Shown: piece by piece, positions 1 to 11,015 of the stretch | Position numbering within the stretch: the stretch's first letter is position 1 | How the letters are laid out: each line of letters opens with the position of its first letter | Source: Stromatinia cepivora | Lineage: Eukaryota > Ascomycota > Leotiomycetes > Helotiales > Sclerotiniaceae | Direction: 5' to 3' | DNA length: 64,000 bases | Assembly (NCBI GenBank): GCA_014898415.1 | Contig: RCTD01000026.1 | Span: 620,001 to 684,000 of the forward strand | The notes under the pieces: model-generated | The model's input: only the letters and a program-made list of their open reading frames with translations | Told to the model about the DNA's origin: nothing | Database searches by the model: none | Made by a program: the position numbers and the translations under genes

Positions 1-564
1 AATATTATATAATAATTGATAAATCATATAATACTTCTAATTGACAAATTGTAGCAATATATACCTTTTTAATTCTTTATTCCCAATATTACTCTAAATT
101 GTTAATTTTTCCGATCTTCTTTTCTTAGCCTTTTTATATAAATATAAAATCGTTTTCTGTATATTATATTATATATTCATTGAATATTAATAAAATATCA
201 TTTGTAAAATGTTCTTTTAATTTAATTTTGATATTTGTATTAATCAATTCTTTGTTTTCTAACTTTAAGAATTGTTCATTTACGAAAATAAGAATATTAT
301 TTATTTGTATTTCTATAATTCCGAATTATATATTCTTTGAATCCGAAATTAATAAACAAGAATCGTATAACGATATAATTATATTCAGTTTTTCTTGATA
401 ATGTTTCTAATAGATTGCCCATTAATATATTCCTGTTTCTGCAATATTATACAATAGTTTTTTGATTATTATGATTATACCTTTTGCATTTTTATTTTGA
501 AGTTCTTTTGGTAAATTTGCTAATACAATATAATTCAAAGGTATTTTTGATTATATATATACCT
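1..564 (-). pseudogene. copia-type reverse transcriptase, C-terminal part (remnant)
   Basis: Minus-strand translation gives the copia RT landmarks: a segment ending in LPKELQ just after the gypsy insertion site, then YNIAETGIY (family consensus close to YGI.EAG.HW), YDSCLL, and IQINNIL where the family has a two-Asp catalytic motif. The two catalytic aspartates therefore read as Asn-Asn at about 296-301, as expected from G-to-A changes. Several in-frame stops are present. It continues the RT fragment found at 11016-11484. Confidence 0.75.
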
Positions 565-568
565 ATAT
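565..568. repeat. 4-bp target-site duplication ATAT, left copy
   Basis: ATAT directly precedes the TGT start of the left gypsy LTR. The same ATAT directly follows the CA end of the right LTR (11016-11019). Removing one copy restores an uninterrupted codon phase of the host copia RT on the minus strand, which supports this call in a sequence where ATAT is common by chance. Confidence 0.75.
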
Positions 569-859
569 TGTGAGAGAGTTGGGGTATCAAGGCCTAACAC
601 GTAGCTAGTTCGTAGTCATATGGTCACATGACTCTTCGTAGTTAGATATAAGAGAGGGCTCTGCTCCCCTCTCCTTGAAGGAAACCAATTGTTTTCCACT
701 AATCTTTTTGTATTCCATTTGTGCACAACCCAAACCATTGTCTAAATCTACTAGTTCTACTACTTGAAGCCTTTACAATGTAATCTGATCAGTTCCAATT
801 CCTATTTCCTTTTGCAGTGTGTTATCGGGATGCATGTATCTCGATCTACCTCTTTCACA
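569..859 (+). repeat. left (5') LTR of the gypsy element
   Basis: 291 bp, starts TGTGAGAG and ends TTTCACA. Aligned by hand with the right LTR it shows about two dozen mismatches and no gap. Every mismatch I counted is a transition (C/T or G/A), which is the RIP signature. The left copy carries more T in its 3' half. Confidence 0.93.
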
Positions 860-860
860 A

Positions 861-884
861 TGGTGATCCACGCCGGATTCGAAC
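861..884 (+). other. primer binding site of the gypsy element
   Basis: One base after the LTR end the sequence begins TGGTGATCC and continues to GGATTCGAAC. It is complementary to a tRNA 3' end: TGG pairs with CCA, and GATTCGAAC is the complement of a T-loop. The implied tRNA has an acceptor strand GTGGATC followed by A and CCA. I could not assign the amino acid. Confidence 0.8.
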
Positions 885-1548
885 TGTACGGTTTATACTG
901 TATAAATATGTCTGCGAGGAAATTATGATTGAAAAGAAAGTAGAATTAGCAGTTTGTAGATGGGGGGGATGGGATTGACCCTGAAAGGATAATTCTTTCA
1001 AAAATGTGGGATTGCCAAGCTCTGAATGAGAAAGTTTTGATCATCGAAGCTCCTTTATTCGTGTTCATTTACTATATCAAAGACGAATCATTTTTCAGCA
1101 GAACCACTATTCTATTTTTTACATTGAAAGGAACATATCGATGAAGGTCCTATTCGGGGATACAACTAGTAACGCCAAGAGTGTATTAGAATTTCAAATA
1201 TAGTGGAGTCCCTATTTGTAAACAAATCATTTATCTCTGCGAATAAGAAAACTCTAATCCCGAGGACGACCTTGATTGAATGTGATCAATCATATTGAAG
1301 GACCTTGAACGCCTTACATACCTTTAGAGCTATTTGAATACCTAAATGTGTATTGGAGCAATAGGAAGGATTGGGTATAGTACACTAAATTACCATCCTT
1401 GATATCGGCAACTAAAAATTTAAGATGTGTCTTAAAAAACTCTTAGTTGAAGGGTTTGAGATTTATGCGTTCCTTTGGAAAAAGGAAAACCCTGGGAAGG
1501 ATTATATATACCTTTCTCTTTCTTTTGGAGACTTATCAAGGGAAAATT

Positions 1549-3420
1549 ATGAATACTGAAAACTATCGAGAACCAAATATTGAATCAAACTCTAACGAAT
1601 CGGATACTTTTCAACCAAGCTACAGTAATATAATGGATAATTTTGACTCATCTATGAGATTGAGTCTTCCGTAAGATGCTCCTTAAGGATCAGAGGATAG
1701 TACCGTTACTCCAATTATCGATCCTCTTGAACCCACTGAAGAACTCTCTACTAATGGTAACGGAAATCCCATTAAAAAAGAAGAAAAAACAAAGAAAACC
1801 AAAAAAGAAAAAGAATTAAACCAACAACAGCAAAACCCACCAAAAATTCCATTTGCTGTTCGCATTAAGGATCATATATGCATATTCCTTATTATGCCGT
1901 ATGCTAGGAGTGCTGCTGCCCCCACTTTCAACGGGATCGATGTATCTGACTTCCTTACAATTTGGGATGCCTTGCAAGTTGATTGTAGTATGTCCGATGA
2001 GGAAATGCGAACTCGACTTCCTTGGTATTGCGATTATATCATTGCTATCCAAATCAAATTTATACTGAAATACAATCCTATTAGATATAATTGGAAAAAA
2101 GGATTAAAACCAGCATTACTCCAACACTTTTACAATTATGATACTCAGTAAGTAACAGGTACCCGAGACTTTCTTGATCAATTTGTTGATAATCAGTACA
2201 ACAAGAATGAAAAGGACTATAATGCAAACCCAATAATGGTGAAGGATTATATTGCCAAATTCGTGTTTTCGGCTATTCAACTCATTGATAATCATATGAT
2301 CACCGAATTCGAAGCTGGAAGGATATTCCTGTGTGGCCTGCATGCCCAAATGGGAAAGAAGATTGCTAGATAGCTTAAAGTTGACCTCGATGATCCTGCT
2401 TCTGTGAACTTTAAAAGAATGATGGACGAAGTCTACAAATAATGCTTTTCTGAGGATTCTGTCGCCCGAATTTACGAAAGATCTAAGTCTCATCAGGCTA
2501 CTATTTCCCAGGCCGTGCATGAATATATGAAAACCCTATTTGTCTCCGATGCCAATACAAAGCCTTATTCTCAAGGACGGGAGACAAAGAACGCCATAGA
2601 TGAAATCATTGATCTTTTGGATAAGCTTAGCGTAAATCATCTAAAGGCGAGAGTCAAAGGTACAAGGGATTCGAAATTATCCTTCTCGCCATCATAACGT
2701 CAAATTATTCATCGAAAAGGCAATACGAGATACAATAACTATCCCATTCAGGATGAACAAAAGGGAATTCTTCTTAATATAAATGGAGCTTACAAAAAGG
2801 ATTATCTCTATTACTATTGCTTTGGAAGATCTCCTTATAATGATGATCACACTATGAAACAAAATTGCCCTAAAAAGATCGATGATATTAATACTGGACT
2901 ATGTCATTATAACGAATATAGAGTCTTTATGTTTAATCCCAAAGAATGTCCCAACCCTTCCCCAATCTTCAAGCAAAAGGATTCCCTAGAGAACCATTAG
3001 ATTGAAATGCACACAAAAACTTATGGGCTTAGCCAATAAAAGAAGCGATTGGAGAAACCCAATGCTGAGAATGGTTCACCGAATCTTGGAGTCTCTAATA
3101 TTGAAATCATAAGGGATGTATTTGTAAATAATGTTAACCATCGAGGAGGGGAAATTATCAACATCAATGCAGCTATCCAACCTAAAGAAACCTCAAGGCC
3201 ACAAAGTTGACCATCTAAAAAGTCCAAATCGATAGGATAGAGTGGAGTTGATAAGCCCCAAAAATCGTTAAGCATTCTTCGAAAGGTATTGCTCAGAATA
3301 ATGGATTAAATTGAAAGGAAAAGACTAAAGAAAGAATTCTTCAATAAAAATGAAACCATAAATATTAACGAAAGCGAAAAAGACGAAACAAAAGAATCTC
3401 AGGGAGGGAAAGGCCTTTCT
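1549..3420 (+). pseudogene. gypsy gag remnant
   Basis: Gag-like polyprotein segment, frame starting at the ATG at 1549, interrupted by several stops. A Lys/Gln-rich stretch (about 1760-1840) is followed by a capsid-like region containing APTFNGIDVSDFLTIWDAL and a nearby RTRLPWYC, a pattern seen in fungal gypsy Gag proteins. A Cys/His-containing segment (C at about 2819, H at about 2850, C at about 2868) could be a damaged zinc knuckle; its spacing no longer fits CCHC. The Gag frame is shared with the protease. Confidence 0.65.
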
Positions 3421-3749
3421 GAACCTGATAAGAATGGTATAATGCGAGAGGATAGAACACCCAATTCTTGTATTAGATTCTCAAGAATAAAGAAGCAAGT
3501 ATTAATCACTGCTTATGCTATAAAATCCCTAATAGAAATCTTGAAACAGATTTGCAGAATCGAAATCCCGATAACAATTGGGACTGCCTTTACATATATA
3601 CCAGATCTTCTTAAACAAACTCTCAAGAAAGCACCAATCGCAGATATCGAAGAACGAAGAGAGCTTTTCAGAAATTCAGAAATTCCTGCCGAAAAAGCTG
3701 CAACAGCCTTAGCAGCTATTAATCATTTAAACATCTCCTCTAATTATTA

Positions 3750-4206
3750 ATCAAAAGAAATACGCAATATACCTATTATCACTGTAACCCTTGCGGGTAA
3801 GAATATCAAGATTAACGGTATTATCGATTCGGGATCGACAATTAATATAATAAACCTGGAAGTTGCAAGAGAATTGGGACTCACAATACGCGAATATAAG
3901 GCGACAATGATCACCCCTGATAGAAGTGTCACCACCTTGTATAGATTGATTGAAGATATAAAAATCAATTTTGAAGGAATTAAAAATGTCATCGATATCT
4001 TTATCTTGAATAACGCCAAAGATCCATTGCTATTGGGGATGCCATACCTGTTTATAGAAAAGATCGATTTTGAATATAAAGGAGATAAACAGGTTGTATG
4101 GGTTATTGATAACAATAGTATTAATAAAACCGATTGCTGGGCGATTGGACTAAAACACAAAGTAGATATTATAAAGACTGATCTTGAAAAGCCGGGAAAA
4201 GAATAA
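3750..4206 (+). pseudogene. gypsy aspartic protease domain
   Basis: Same frame as gag. The translation contains IIDSGSTINIINLEVARELGL (Asp-Ser-Gly-Ser at about 3826-3837), the retropepsin active-site motif followed by the usual hydrophobic strand and helix, then LLLGMPYLF, matching the conserved ILGxPWL-like segment. The frame ends at TAA 4204-4206, six bases after a slippery heptamer, so pol would be reached by -1 frameshifting. Confidence 0.8.
4194..4200 (+). promoter_or_regulatory. -1 programmed frameshift slippery site G GGA AAA
   Basis: In the gag-protease frame the codons are CCG GGA AAA GAA TAA, giving the X XXY YYZ heptamer G GGA AAA at 4194-4200. A -1 slip moves translation into exactly the frame used by RT, RNase H and integrase. 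A short hairpin AATCC-TAA-GGATT lies at 4215-4227. The element is heavily mutated, so the hairpin may have been stronger originally. Confidence 0.6.
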
Positions 4207-5906
4207 ACAATGTAAATCCTAAGGATTATACCGATGACCTTTCAAAAATCCTAGATGCCATTAAAAATAAAAGGAAATTTAAAGAATTCGTTAAAAACCA
4301 TTTCCCAAAACTTTTGATTAACATCCTAAATTTTAAGATGGTTTTAAATTCTATAAAGCTCAACATGGACACCGTTCGAATTGGCTTTGACTTTGATATC
4401 GAAGATATATTTGATAACATTGAAGATTCGGAATTAAAGGGATTTCAGGAATACTTTGCTGTTAATGGTATTCACCTTGATTTGGAAGAACTTAGGGCAG
4501 AAAGCGATGTTTGGGAGAAACTAATCGATATCAAATCCGAAATTCTCGTTTTGGTCAACAATATATATAAGAAAAAGGAGGACAAGATAAAACCTTCGAA
4601 CGAAATAGAGTATATCGATAAAGAAATCCCAGGAGGTGATCCTAATTGGCTAGAGTTGGAACATGCAAAACACCCTAAATGTCAACTATCAGATCCCTTT
4701 TCGAAGTATTTGATATCGCACTTCGATATCAGACCTGAAGGTTTCCGATTGACATAAGAACGTTTAGTATTGTTAGACATCGGAGATGTACTTTGGAAGT
4801 GTGAAAAGGAACTTCTCCTTACACTACTACAGAATCGAGAAGCAATGTTAATTTTTGATTGGACGAAAACCGGCAATGTCAAATCTTCAATTGCCCTGCT
4901 ACAGATTATTAAGACAATACCATATAAGGCCTGGCAAGCTCCTAGTTTTGTACCCCTTAAAGCCCTTTTATTAATAGCTATCGAAATGATAAGAGACTGT
5001 ATCAAACGAGGTGTATTAAAGAAAGGAGAAGGACTGTATCGAAACCCTTGGTACCTAATTAAGAAAAGCGAGGTTGATAAGTACCGCATTATTATTGCAA
5101 TAACAAAAGCAAATGCTATAACCCTGCGAAATATAAATATGCCTTCAAACTTAGAGGAATTTGCTGAACAAATGGCTGGATGCTCACTAACATCCTTGAT
5201 TGACTTCTTCTCTGGATATGATCAAATACTTTTAGATAAGAAGAGTAAAGATATCATTGTTATCATAATCCCTCTTAATCTGATAAGATTCATTATTCTA
5301 CCATAAGGGGCTATTAATTCGATCACTCAATTTGCAAGGATTGTATCAAGGATACTATGGAATATTATGTTTGATGTTGTTATATCTTACTTAGATAATA
5401 TTGGAGTTAAGGGTCCCAGAATTCGATACAGTGAAGTTGAAGTTGAATCTGGATTGAGGAAGTTCATTATCGAGTACCTGAAAAACCTGAATATTATAAT
5501 GGAACGCATTGAGTGTGCAGGATACATTATTGGTATCAAATCTAAATGGTGTTATGATGGAATCCGAATCGTAAATTATTATACCAATTTTGAAGGAAGA
5601 AGTCCCGACACTGCCAAAATCATCAAGATACTTGAATGGCCACCTTACTCGAACGACCATGAAGTTAGAATGTTCCTTGGAGTATATATCTTCTATCGAC
5701 TTTGGATAAAGAATTTCGTCACTATTACGGAGCCTTTTTATACATTATTAAAGAAAGATATAGAATTCATTTGGACTGTTAATTATAATACTGTAATAAT
5801 TTTGCTGAAAGACAAATTAACTTCGGCCCCAATCCTTCTTCTATTGACTTACTCATCTGGAACCGGAACCATTGTATTCGCTATCGATACTAGCTTGGTA
5901 GGATAG
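4203..5906 (+). pseudogene. gypsy reverse transcriptase region of pol
   Basis: Frame -1 relative to gag. RT landmarks in order: YRNPWYLIKK (about 5040-5070), LIDFFSGYDQ (5198-5227), IILP with the conserved LPQGA region broken by a stop (5296-5306), and SYLDNIGVKGP at 5385-5417. The catalytic motif, normally tyrosine-x-Asp-Asp, reads Y-L-D-N: the second Asp (5397-5399) is AAT. Downstream FLGVYIFYRLWIKNF is the connection domain typical of Ty3 RT. Stops at 4755, 5304 and 5904 fit RIP of CAA, CAG or TGG codons. Confidence 0.85.
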
Positions 5907-6437
5907 GAAACTGTTCTAGGTCAAATGTACGATGATAAGCCTCGCATTGTTGCTAGGTATGAGAATGGTATATGGAATCATGCTGAACGGAACTATGATA
6001 CTATTAAGAGAGAATGCAGGGGAGTACTCAAAGCTTTGCAAAAATACAAAAGAGACCTCTATGGTGTTCATTTCCTTTTAGAAACTAATGCGAATATACT
6101 TGTAGCTCAGCTAAATAGAGCAGTTACAGATCTACCTGATGCTTTGGTTACAAGATGGATTGCTTGGATCAGGTTCTTCGATTTTGACATCAGGCATATT
6201 CTTGGAAACAAAAATATTGCTGCAGATGCCCTGTTACGACGATTGCGAACTACCTCAGACGATATTGACGAAGAATATGAAGAAGATATTGATGATTCGA
6301 TTATCGCAGACCTGAACTTGTTGCGGATAGATCCGGTGGTAAGTATAAATAGCTCCAAAATTTTAAGATTATTTCAAATTTTGGAAGGCGGAAATGAAAG
6401 GATGCAAATGATCGCTCAGTATGTTATTATGCTATAG
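5907..6437 (+). pseudogene. gypsy RNase H domain
   Basis: Continues the pol frame. NHAERNYDTIKRECRGVLKAL is the region with the conserved Glu. LLETNANILVAQLN follows, where the family usually has ETD; here it is Glu-Thr-Asn (Asn codon 6087-6089), so a catalytic Asp appears lost. VTRWIAWIRFFDFDIRHILG and then NKNIAADALLRR retain the final conserved Asp region. An acidic tail follows. Confidence 0.85.
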
Positions 6438-7889
6438 AGATCTAAAAATATATTAACAAAGGATTGGCAAACTTTCAAAAAGGAAGTTCTCAACTTCTAT
6501 GTAAGGGATCGCTGCCTATTCAGAATCCGGGGAGACGGATTACCTTCCGCCTATATAATAGCAGATGACGATTTAATCGAAAAGGCAAAAATTATGGCTT
6601 GAGTATATGAAAAACTGGGTTACAAGGGTCTAGAGTCATTGTATGCTAAAGTGTGCAGTTGTTATTGGTGGAATGGGATATACAAGGATATGAAAAATTG
6701 GGTGATTTTTTGTTCTGTTTGTTAATTCAGATCGTCCAAACAAACAAGTGAATTAATGATTGCTATTTGGGTTTCAGGTATTTGGTATAAAGTTGGTATA
6801 GATATTACAAAAATGCTTGACGATTATGGATTCAAATGCTTCGTTGTTTTACGAGAAGATCTGAGTGATTGGGTGGAAGCTAAAGTTTTGCGGAATGCTA
6901 TTTCGGAAGTGGTTGTCAAGTTCCTTTATAAAGTAGTCTGTCGTTATGGTCTTTTTGGAGAAATCATTGTGGATGGAGGGTCTGAGAACAAAGGCGTTGT
7001 ACTTGCTTATTGCGAAAAGTACAGAATCGACAAAATCAAGATATCAGCCTATTACCCATAAGCCAATGGAATGGTAGAAAGAGGTTATCATCCTATTGCG
7101 GAAGTACTTTCCCGTTTATCACGAGGAGGGTGTAGATGGTTTGAATGGTTGGAAATAATACTATTCGTTGATTGCATCTCAATTCATAAATCGATAAATA
7201 AAACATCGTTTGAATTGATCTATGGGCGGAAAACTGTATTGCCTTTTGAAACTATGTATGCGATTTGGAGGATCTTTGATTGGGAAAGTATACGAATCCG
7301 GGAAGATTTATTGGTTATTAGAGTACAACAATTAAAAATGCTAGATGAAGATATTGAGGAAACAATCCTTCGTAAACGGTGTTATAGGGAAGATGGTAAA
7401 CTTCGATATAATTTTGATCGCAAAATATTGGATAAGAATATTCGAGCTGGAGACATAGTTCTACATTACGACCCCTGGTCAAAAATCGACATATCTCACA
7501 ACACAAAACTTGCTTTCAAATGGTACGGATTTTACAAAGTGATAAAGAAATTGGAGGGTCTTTCTATATACACCCTTAAAGAAATGGATGGTACCCCGCT
7601 TGGTGGAATTTATGTAGATGTCCGTCTCAAGAAATACGTTTTGTGTTCAGATCTCTTTGTAGATAACAATTTTAAGGATTTGTATGAATGAATAGATCAA
7701 AAGAACCGAGTTTCTAAGCATCCACAGCCTTCCAAACAAAAGATAATAAACAATTAAGGATTATTCTTTGCCCAATTGCAAGACGATATAGAACCAGAAG
7801 GAAGAGAGCAAATGCAACAAATTGAAGAGAAATTGTTGCCACAAGCTTCTGACCGCCAATTAAGAAACTCGACAAGGAAAGCTTTATAA
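6438..7889 (+). pseudogene. gypsy integrase domain and pol C-terminus
   Basis: A zinc-binding remnant (CSCYWWNGIYKDMKNWVIFCSVC) precedes the core. The DDE residues are visible: Asp in VGIDITKM (about 6790), Asp in IIVDGGSENKG (about 6968), Glu in MVERGYHP (about 7071), the last just after a stop that replaces a Gln codon. The C-terminal segment LAFKWYGFYKVIKK...GTPLGGIY is the Ty3 GPY/F-like module. The pol frame can be followed past a TGA at 7689 and a TAA to a final RNSTRKAL, ending near 7889. No chromodomain was recognised. Confidence 0.85.
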
Positions 7890-8135
7890 TCCTTAAAAGG
7901 AAAAGGATATTTGAATCCTCTTTGAAAAAACTTATTATACCATCGATCTCACTCTTGAATAATTTACGAATAATTCCTGAACAATACTTGAACAATTCAA
8001 TATTTTCTCTTTAAATCTGCTTTTTCTAATAACTTGATTTGAAATTACCAACTCTTTATATATACTCATTTTACCATTCACACAAACTTTTATTTAAGTT
8101 TTGATATAATATCTGGAGAAGGATCTAGTCAAACT

Positions 8136-10549
8136 ATGGCCTTCCGTTTTATTAACAATAACACCCCTTTTCTTGTCCAATACAAGAATCACTCCTTCAA
8201 CAACGAAATCGAAACATTCGTATTTATTGAAACTCTTGAAGTTAAAGAAAAATACAATGCTCTTGAACAATGACTCAATTATTCTATAAGTATTGCTAAC
8301 CTCGTTAGAGACTTTGCAAGTGAAGTAAGAGATCGGATCGAAGATCAGAAGCTCTATGAAGCGGCTGATCTCTCCAAGACCGGTTATTTTGCTAAGAATA
8401 ATGATACAATTCAATTTATCGAACAACACCGTAATAAAACCAAAGAAGGTCTTAAAAATCTTGAAAGAATTTGGACAATTGTCTAAGGAAAAGCTTTTGC
8501 CCGCCTCTAATCGGAAAACATAAGTTTAAATGATACTTCAATAAGAATGGATATAACCTATTGCATTTTTCGCTTTAGCCCTCAAATCCTTATAAAGTTT
8601 CTGAATGGATATATAGCTAAACGCCTTGTACGAAAGAAAGGCAAAAGAGCCAAAAAGTACAGCCCTACAGATTTCCGTATTATACATGGATTCATTACAA
8701 AAGCCGATACAAAGAACAAGAAAGATTAGACACCTCTCCCTTACAACCTTGCACAGAATTCTATCCTCAGAATTTGTAGATTTACTCTCGATAACCTCGG
8801 GTTTCTAAGAGAATATCGTAAAGGCGAAAATCCTTTTGAAGTTCAACAAAGGGATAAGTCTATCCGCACAATGACTGCCGCAGAAACTGCCCCGGTACCC
8901 CTCAACGATGATAATGATGAAAAGGAATCTAATACTGAAGAATGATTGGAAGTAGTTGCCACACCAGATACCCCTCGCACACGCCGACTTTTCCACTCCC
9001 AAGTGATTGTACCAATTTCGGAGTCTGCAGCCACGAATATCGATAAATGGAAAAAGAAAGATTATCATTTTGACCTCTCGAAAAAAGCCCCTTCTCATCC
9101 ATCTATTCTGGACAGATTCGTACCTCGTCGTCGTACGGTTGATTACAGTGCTGAGTTTGTTTCAGACGATAACGATTCAGCCTCCGATAATTTTAAGACG
9201 ATCTTAAATTCTTCACGGGAGTTGAAAAGTTGCTCTTGCGATTTAGGTTACCAGCTTGAAGAGGGATGGTACTCTTTGATGGACGACGGATACATTGCCG
9301 ATCAAATAGGATAGAAAGTTGTTGTATCACTGGGAGAACAAGTCACCGCGAATGCTCCATACATGTACCATTTGCATGCCCTAACAAAGCTCCTCAACCT
9401 AAAGTCGAAGTATGTTTCAACCAAGGAATTACAAAACAAATTAACTACTGTTACCAGGAACCGAAAGCACATTGACGAAATAAGGTTGACAAGGGCATTC
9501 TACCCTTGGTTCCATCCGCATCAGTCCTTAACTTTGGAACGGTCAAAGCAAACCCTCGGCCCCAATCGATTCGGCTCAATGAGAAGCTTCTATTCCCCTG
9601 ATTCTAACGAAGCTCTCAAAGATAACCTTCTTCTATTAGGACCATCAAACAGAGAATCCTTTGAGAACCAATTTACCCTACATATCCCTTCGTTTCAGCA
9701 CATCTTCGAACAAAGAGATAGATTCGATTTGCGAAATATTTGCGAAGATGTTCTCGTTGCCTACAAATAGCATTTCCGCGGAGTCTTTAAAAAAGACCCG
9801 CTCCCGAATTGCTACTTTTCAATTATTCAACTCCTTTTAAGATACAATCCTGCTTTGTAGCGTGCCGTTGTCCACACTCAGGAATAACAGATCTGACCAT
9901 CCAATTTGAAATGTTCCAAGACGAAGAAAAGCAATAGGAAGATCGATCATTATTTGCAGATTATAATGTGCCTTTACAAAGGCAAAAAGCTTTTTGTGAT
10001 AAGGATCTCGAAGATGATGAATTCCCTGATAGGGAAAATACTGGCAATTGGGAGGTTGTAAATCTAGTTGGTGGAGAGTCCCCTTCTGGGAAATCTCAAC
10101 CTACACCAAAGAAGCTCACTGAAAAAGGAAAAGAAGTTGTAAAACGAAAACCGACTTAGAACCAACCTGCAACGCCATCCAATCCGTCCCCAGCTGGACC
10201 TTCTGGAATATAAGGTACCGCTTCAATCCCTAATACAGATCATGAGCCAAATAGAGAACAAATGAATCGCCCTCCAGCAAGGAAGCCTCCTACAAAATCT
10301 AGCAATAAGAGAAAGGATCACCCCTCCAATACTGGGCAAGAACCTGTAACACCAAAAATCCCTATTCGCTATTCAAATCGCATTCAGGAATCATCAAAAA
10401 ATCCGATTACAAGCACAAAGTCCGTTGCGAGGTGTCCGGCTAAACGTCCAAGAAAGGCCAGAGATAAAAAAGACAATAAGGATGCTTTTCAGGAATTTGA
10501 AACTCCTATCGAATTTGGTAAAAAAACGATAGAAGCAGATTTGGATTAA
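8136..10549 (+). pseudogene. extra ORF (about 800 codons) of the gypsy element, function unknown
   Basis: Between pol and the 3' LTR one sense-strand reading frame starts at ATG 8136 (MAFRFINNNTPFLVQYKNHS) and runs through to about 9860, broken only by single stops that look like RIP of CAA, CAG, CGA or TGG (for example near 8270, 8485, 8728, 8943, 9312 and 9768). After about 9860 coding continues in another frame to the TAA at 10547-10549, so one indel separates the halves. The N-terminal part is helix-prone and charged. The middle contains WKKKDYHFDLSKK and ILDRFVPRRR. After the frame change a Cys-rich RACRCPHSG occurs, followed by a Lys/Pro/Ser-rich basic tail. I recognise no domain. It resembles neither env glycoproteins (no signal peptide or membrane segment seen) nor gag. 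Confidence 0.6.
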
Positions 10550-10710
10550 TAAGAACCTGAAGTATACTGTTTTTTTAAGATGATTTTAAAAATTGTTCAC
10601 CGTCTTAGTTTGCTGATATTCTAATTGGCTTTCCCTAGCCTAGTTATCTTTTGATCTCTTTAGTTTTTACCTTTTGTAGTTGTCCTGAGGTCAGATAGAA
10701 CATATATTTC

Positions 10711-10724
10711 AGGAAAGGGAAGGG
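10711..10724 (+). other. polypurine tract of the gypsy element
   Basis: AGGAAAGGGAAGGG, an unbroken purine run of 14 bases, abuts the right LTR. This is the expected position and composition for the plus-strand primer. Confidence 0.85.
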
Positions 10725-11015
10725 TGTAAAAGAATTGGGGTATCAAGGCCTAACACGTAGCTAGTTCGTAGTCATATGGTCATATGACTCTTCATAGTTA
10801 GATATAAGAGAGGGCTTTGCTCCCCTCTCCTTGAAGGAAACCAATTGTTTTCCACTAGTCTTTTTGTACCCCATTTGTGTACAATCCAAACCATTATCTA
10901 AACCTACTAGTTCTACTACTTGAAGCCTCTACAATGTAATCTGATCAATTCCAATTCCCATTTCCCCTCGCAGCGTGCTATCGGGACGCACGTATCTCGA
11001 CCTACCTCTTTCACA
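10725..11015 (+). repeat. right (3') LTR of the gypsy element
   Basis: 291 bp, begins TGTAAAAG and ends TTTCACA; gap-free match to 569-859 with transition-only differences. The first bases show G-to-A changes relative to the left copy (TGTGAGAG versus TGTAAAAG). Confidence 0.93.

Larger units (their letters stand above)
569..11015 (+). mobile_element. Ty3/gypsy LTR retrotransposon (10.45 kb), complete in structure but RIP-inactivated
   Basis: Two 291-bp LTRs (569-859 and 10725-11015), each beginning TGT and ending CACA, bracket the element. Internal order is primer binding site, gag, protease, reverse transcriptase, RNase H, integrase, extra ORF, polypurine tract. Coding frames are gag-protease in one frame, then pol in the -1 frame after a slippery heptamer. 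Stops are scattered through all ORFs, and catalytic residues of RT and RNase H are replaced. At 10.45 kb it is long for a fungal Ty3 element (commonly about 5-8 kb); the excess is the 2.4-kb ORF downstream of pol. It sits inside a minus-strand copia element. Confidence 0.93.

Noticed and set aside
8094..8429. 111-codon minus-strand ORF in the gypsy extra region
   Set aside because: The plus strand carries the coherent extra ORF, whose frame continues for 1.7 kb; the minus ORF is its shadow.
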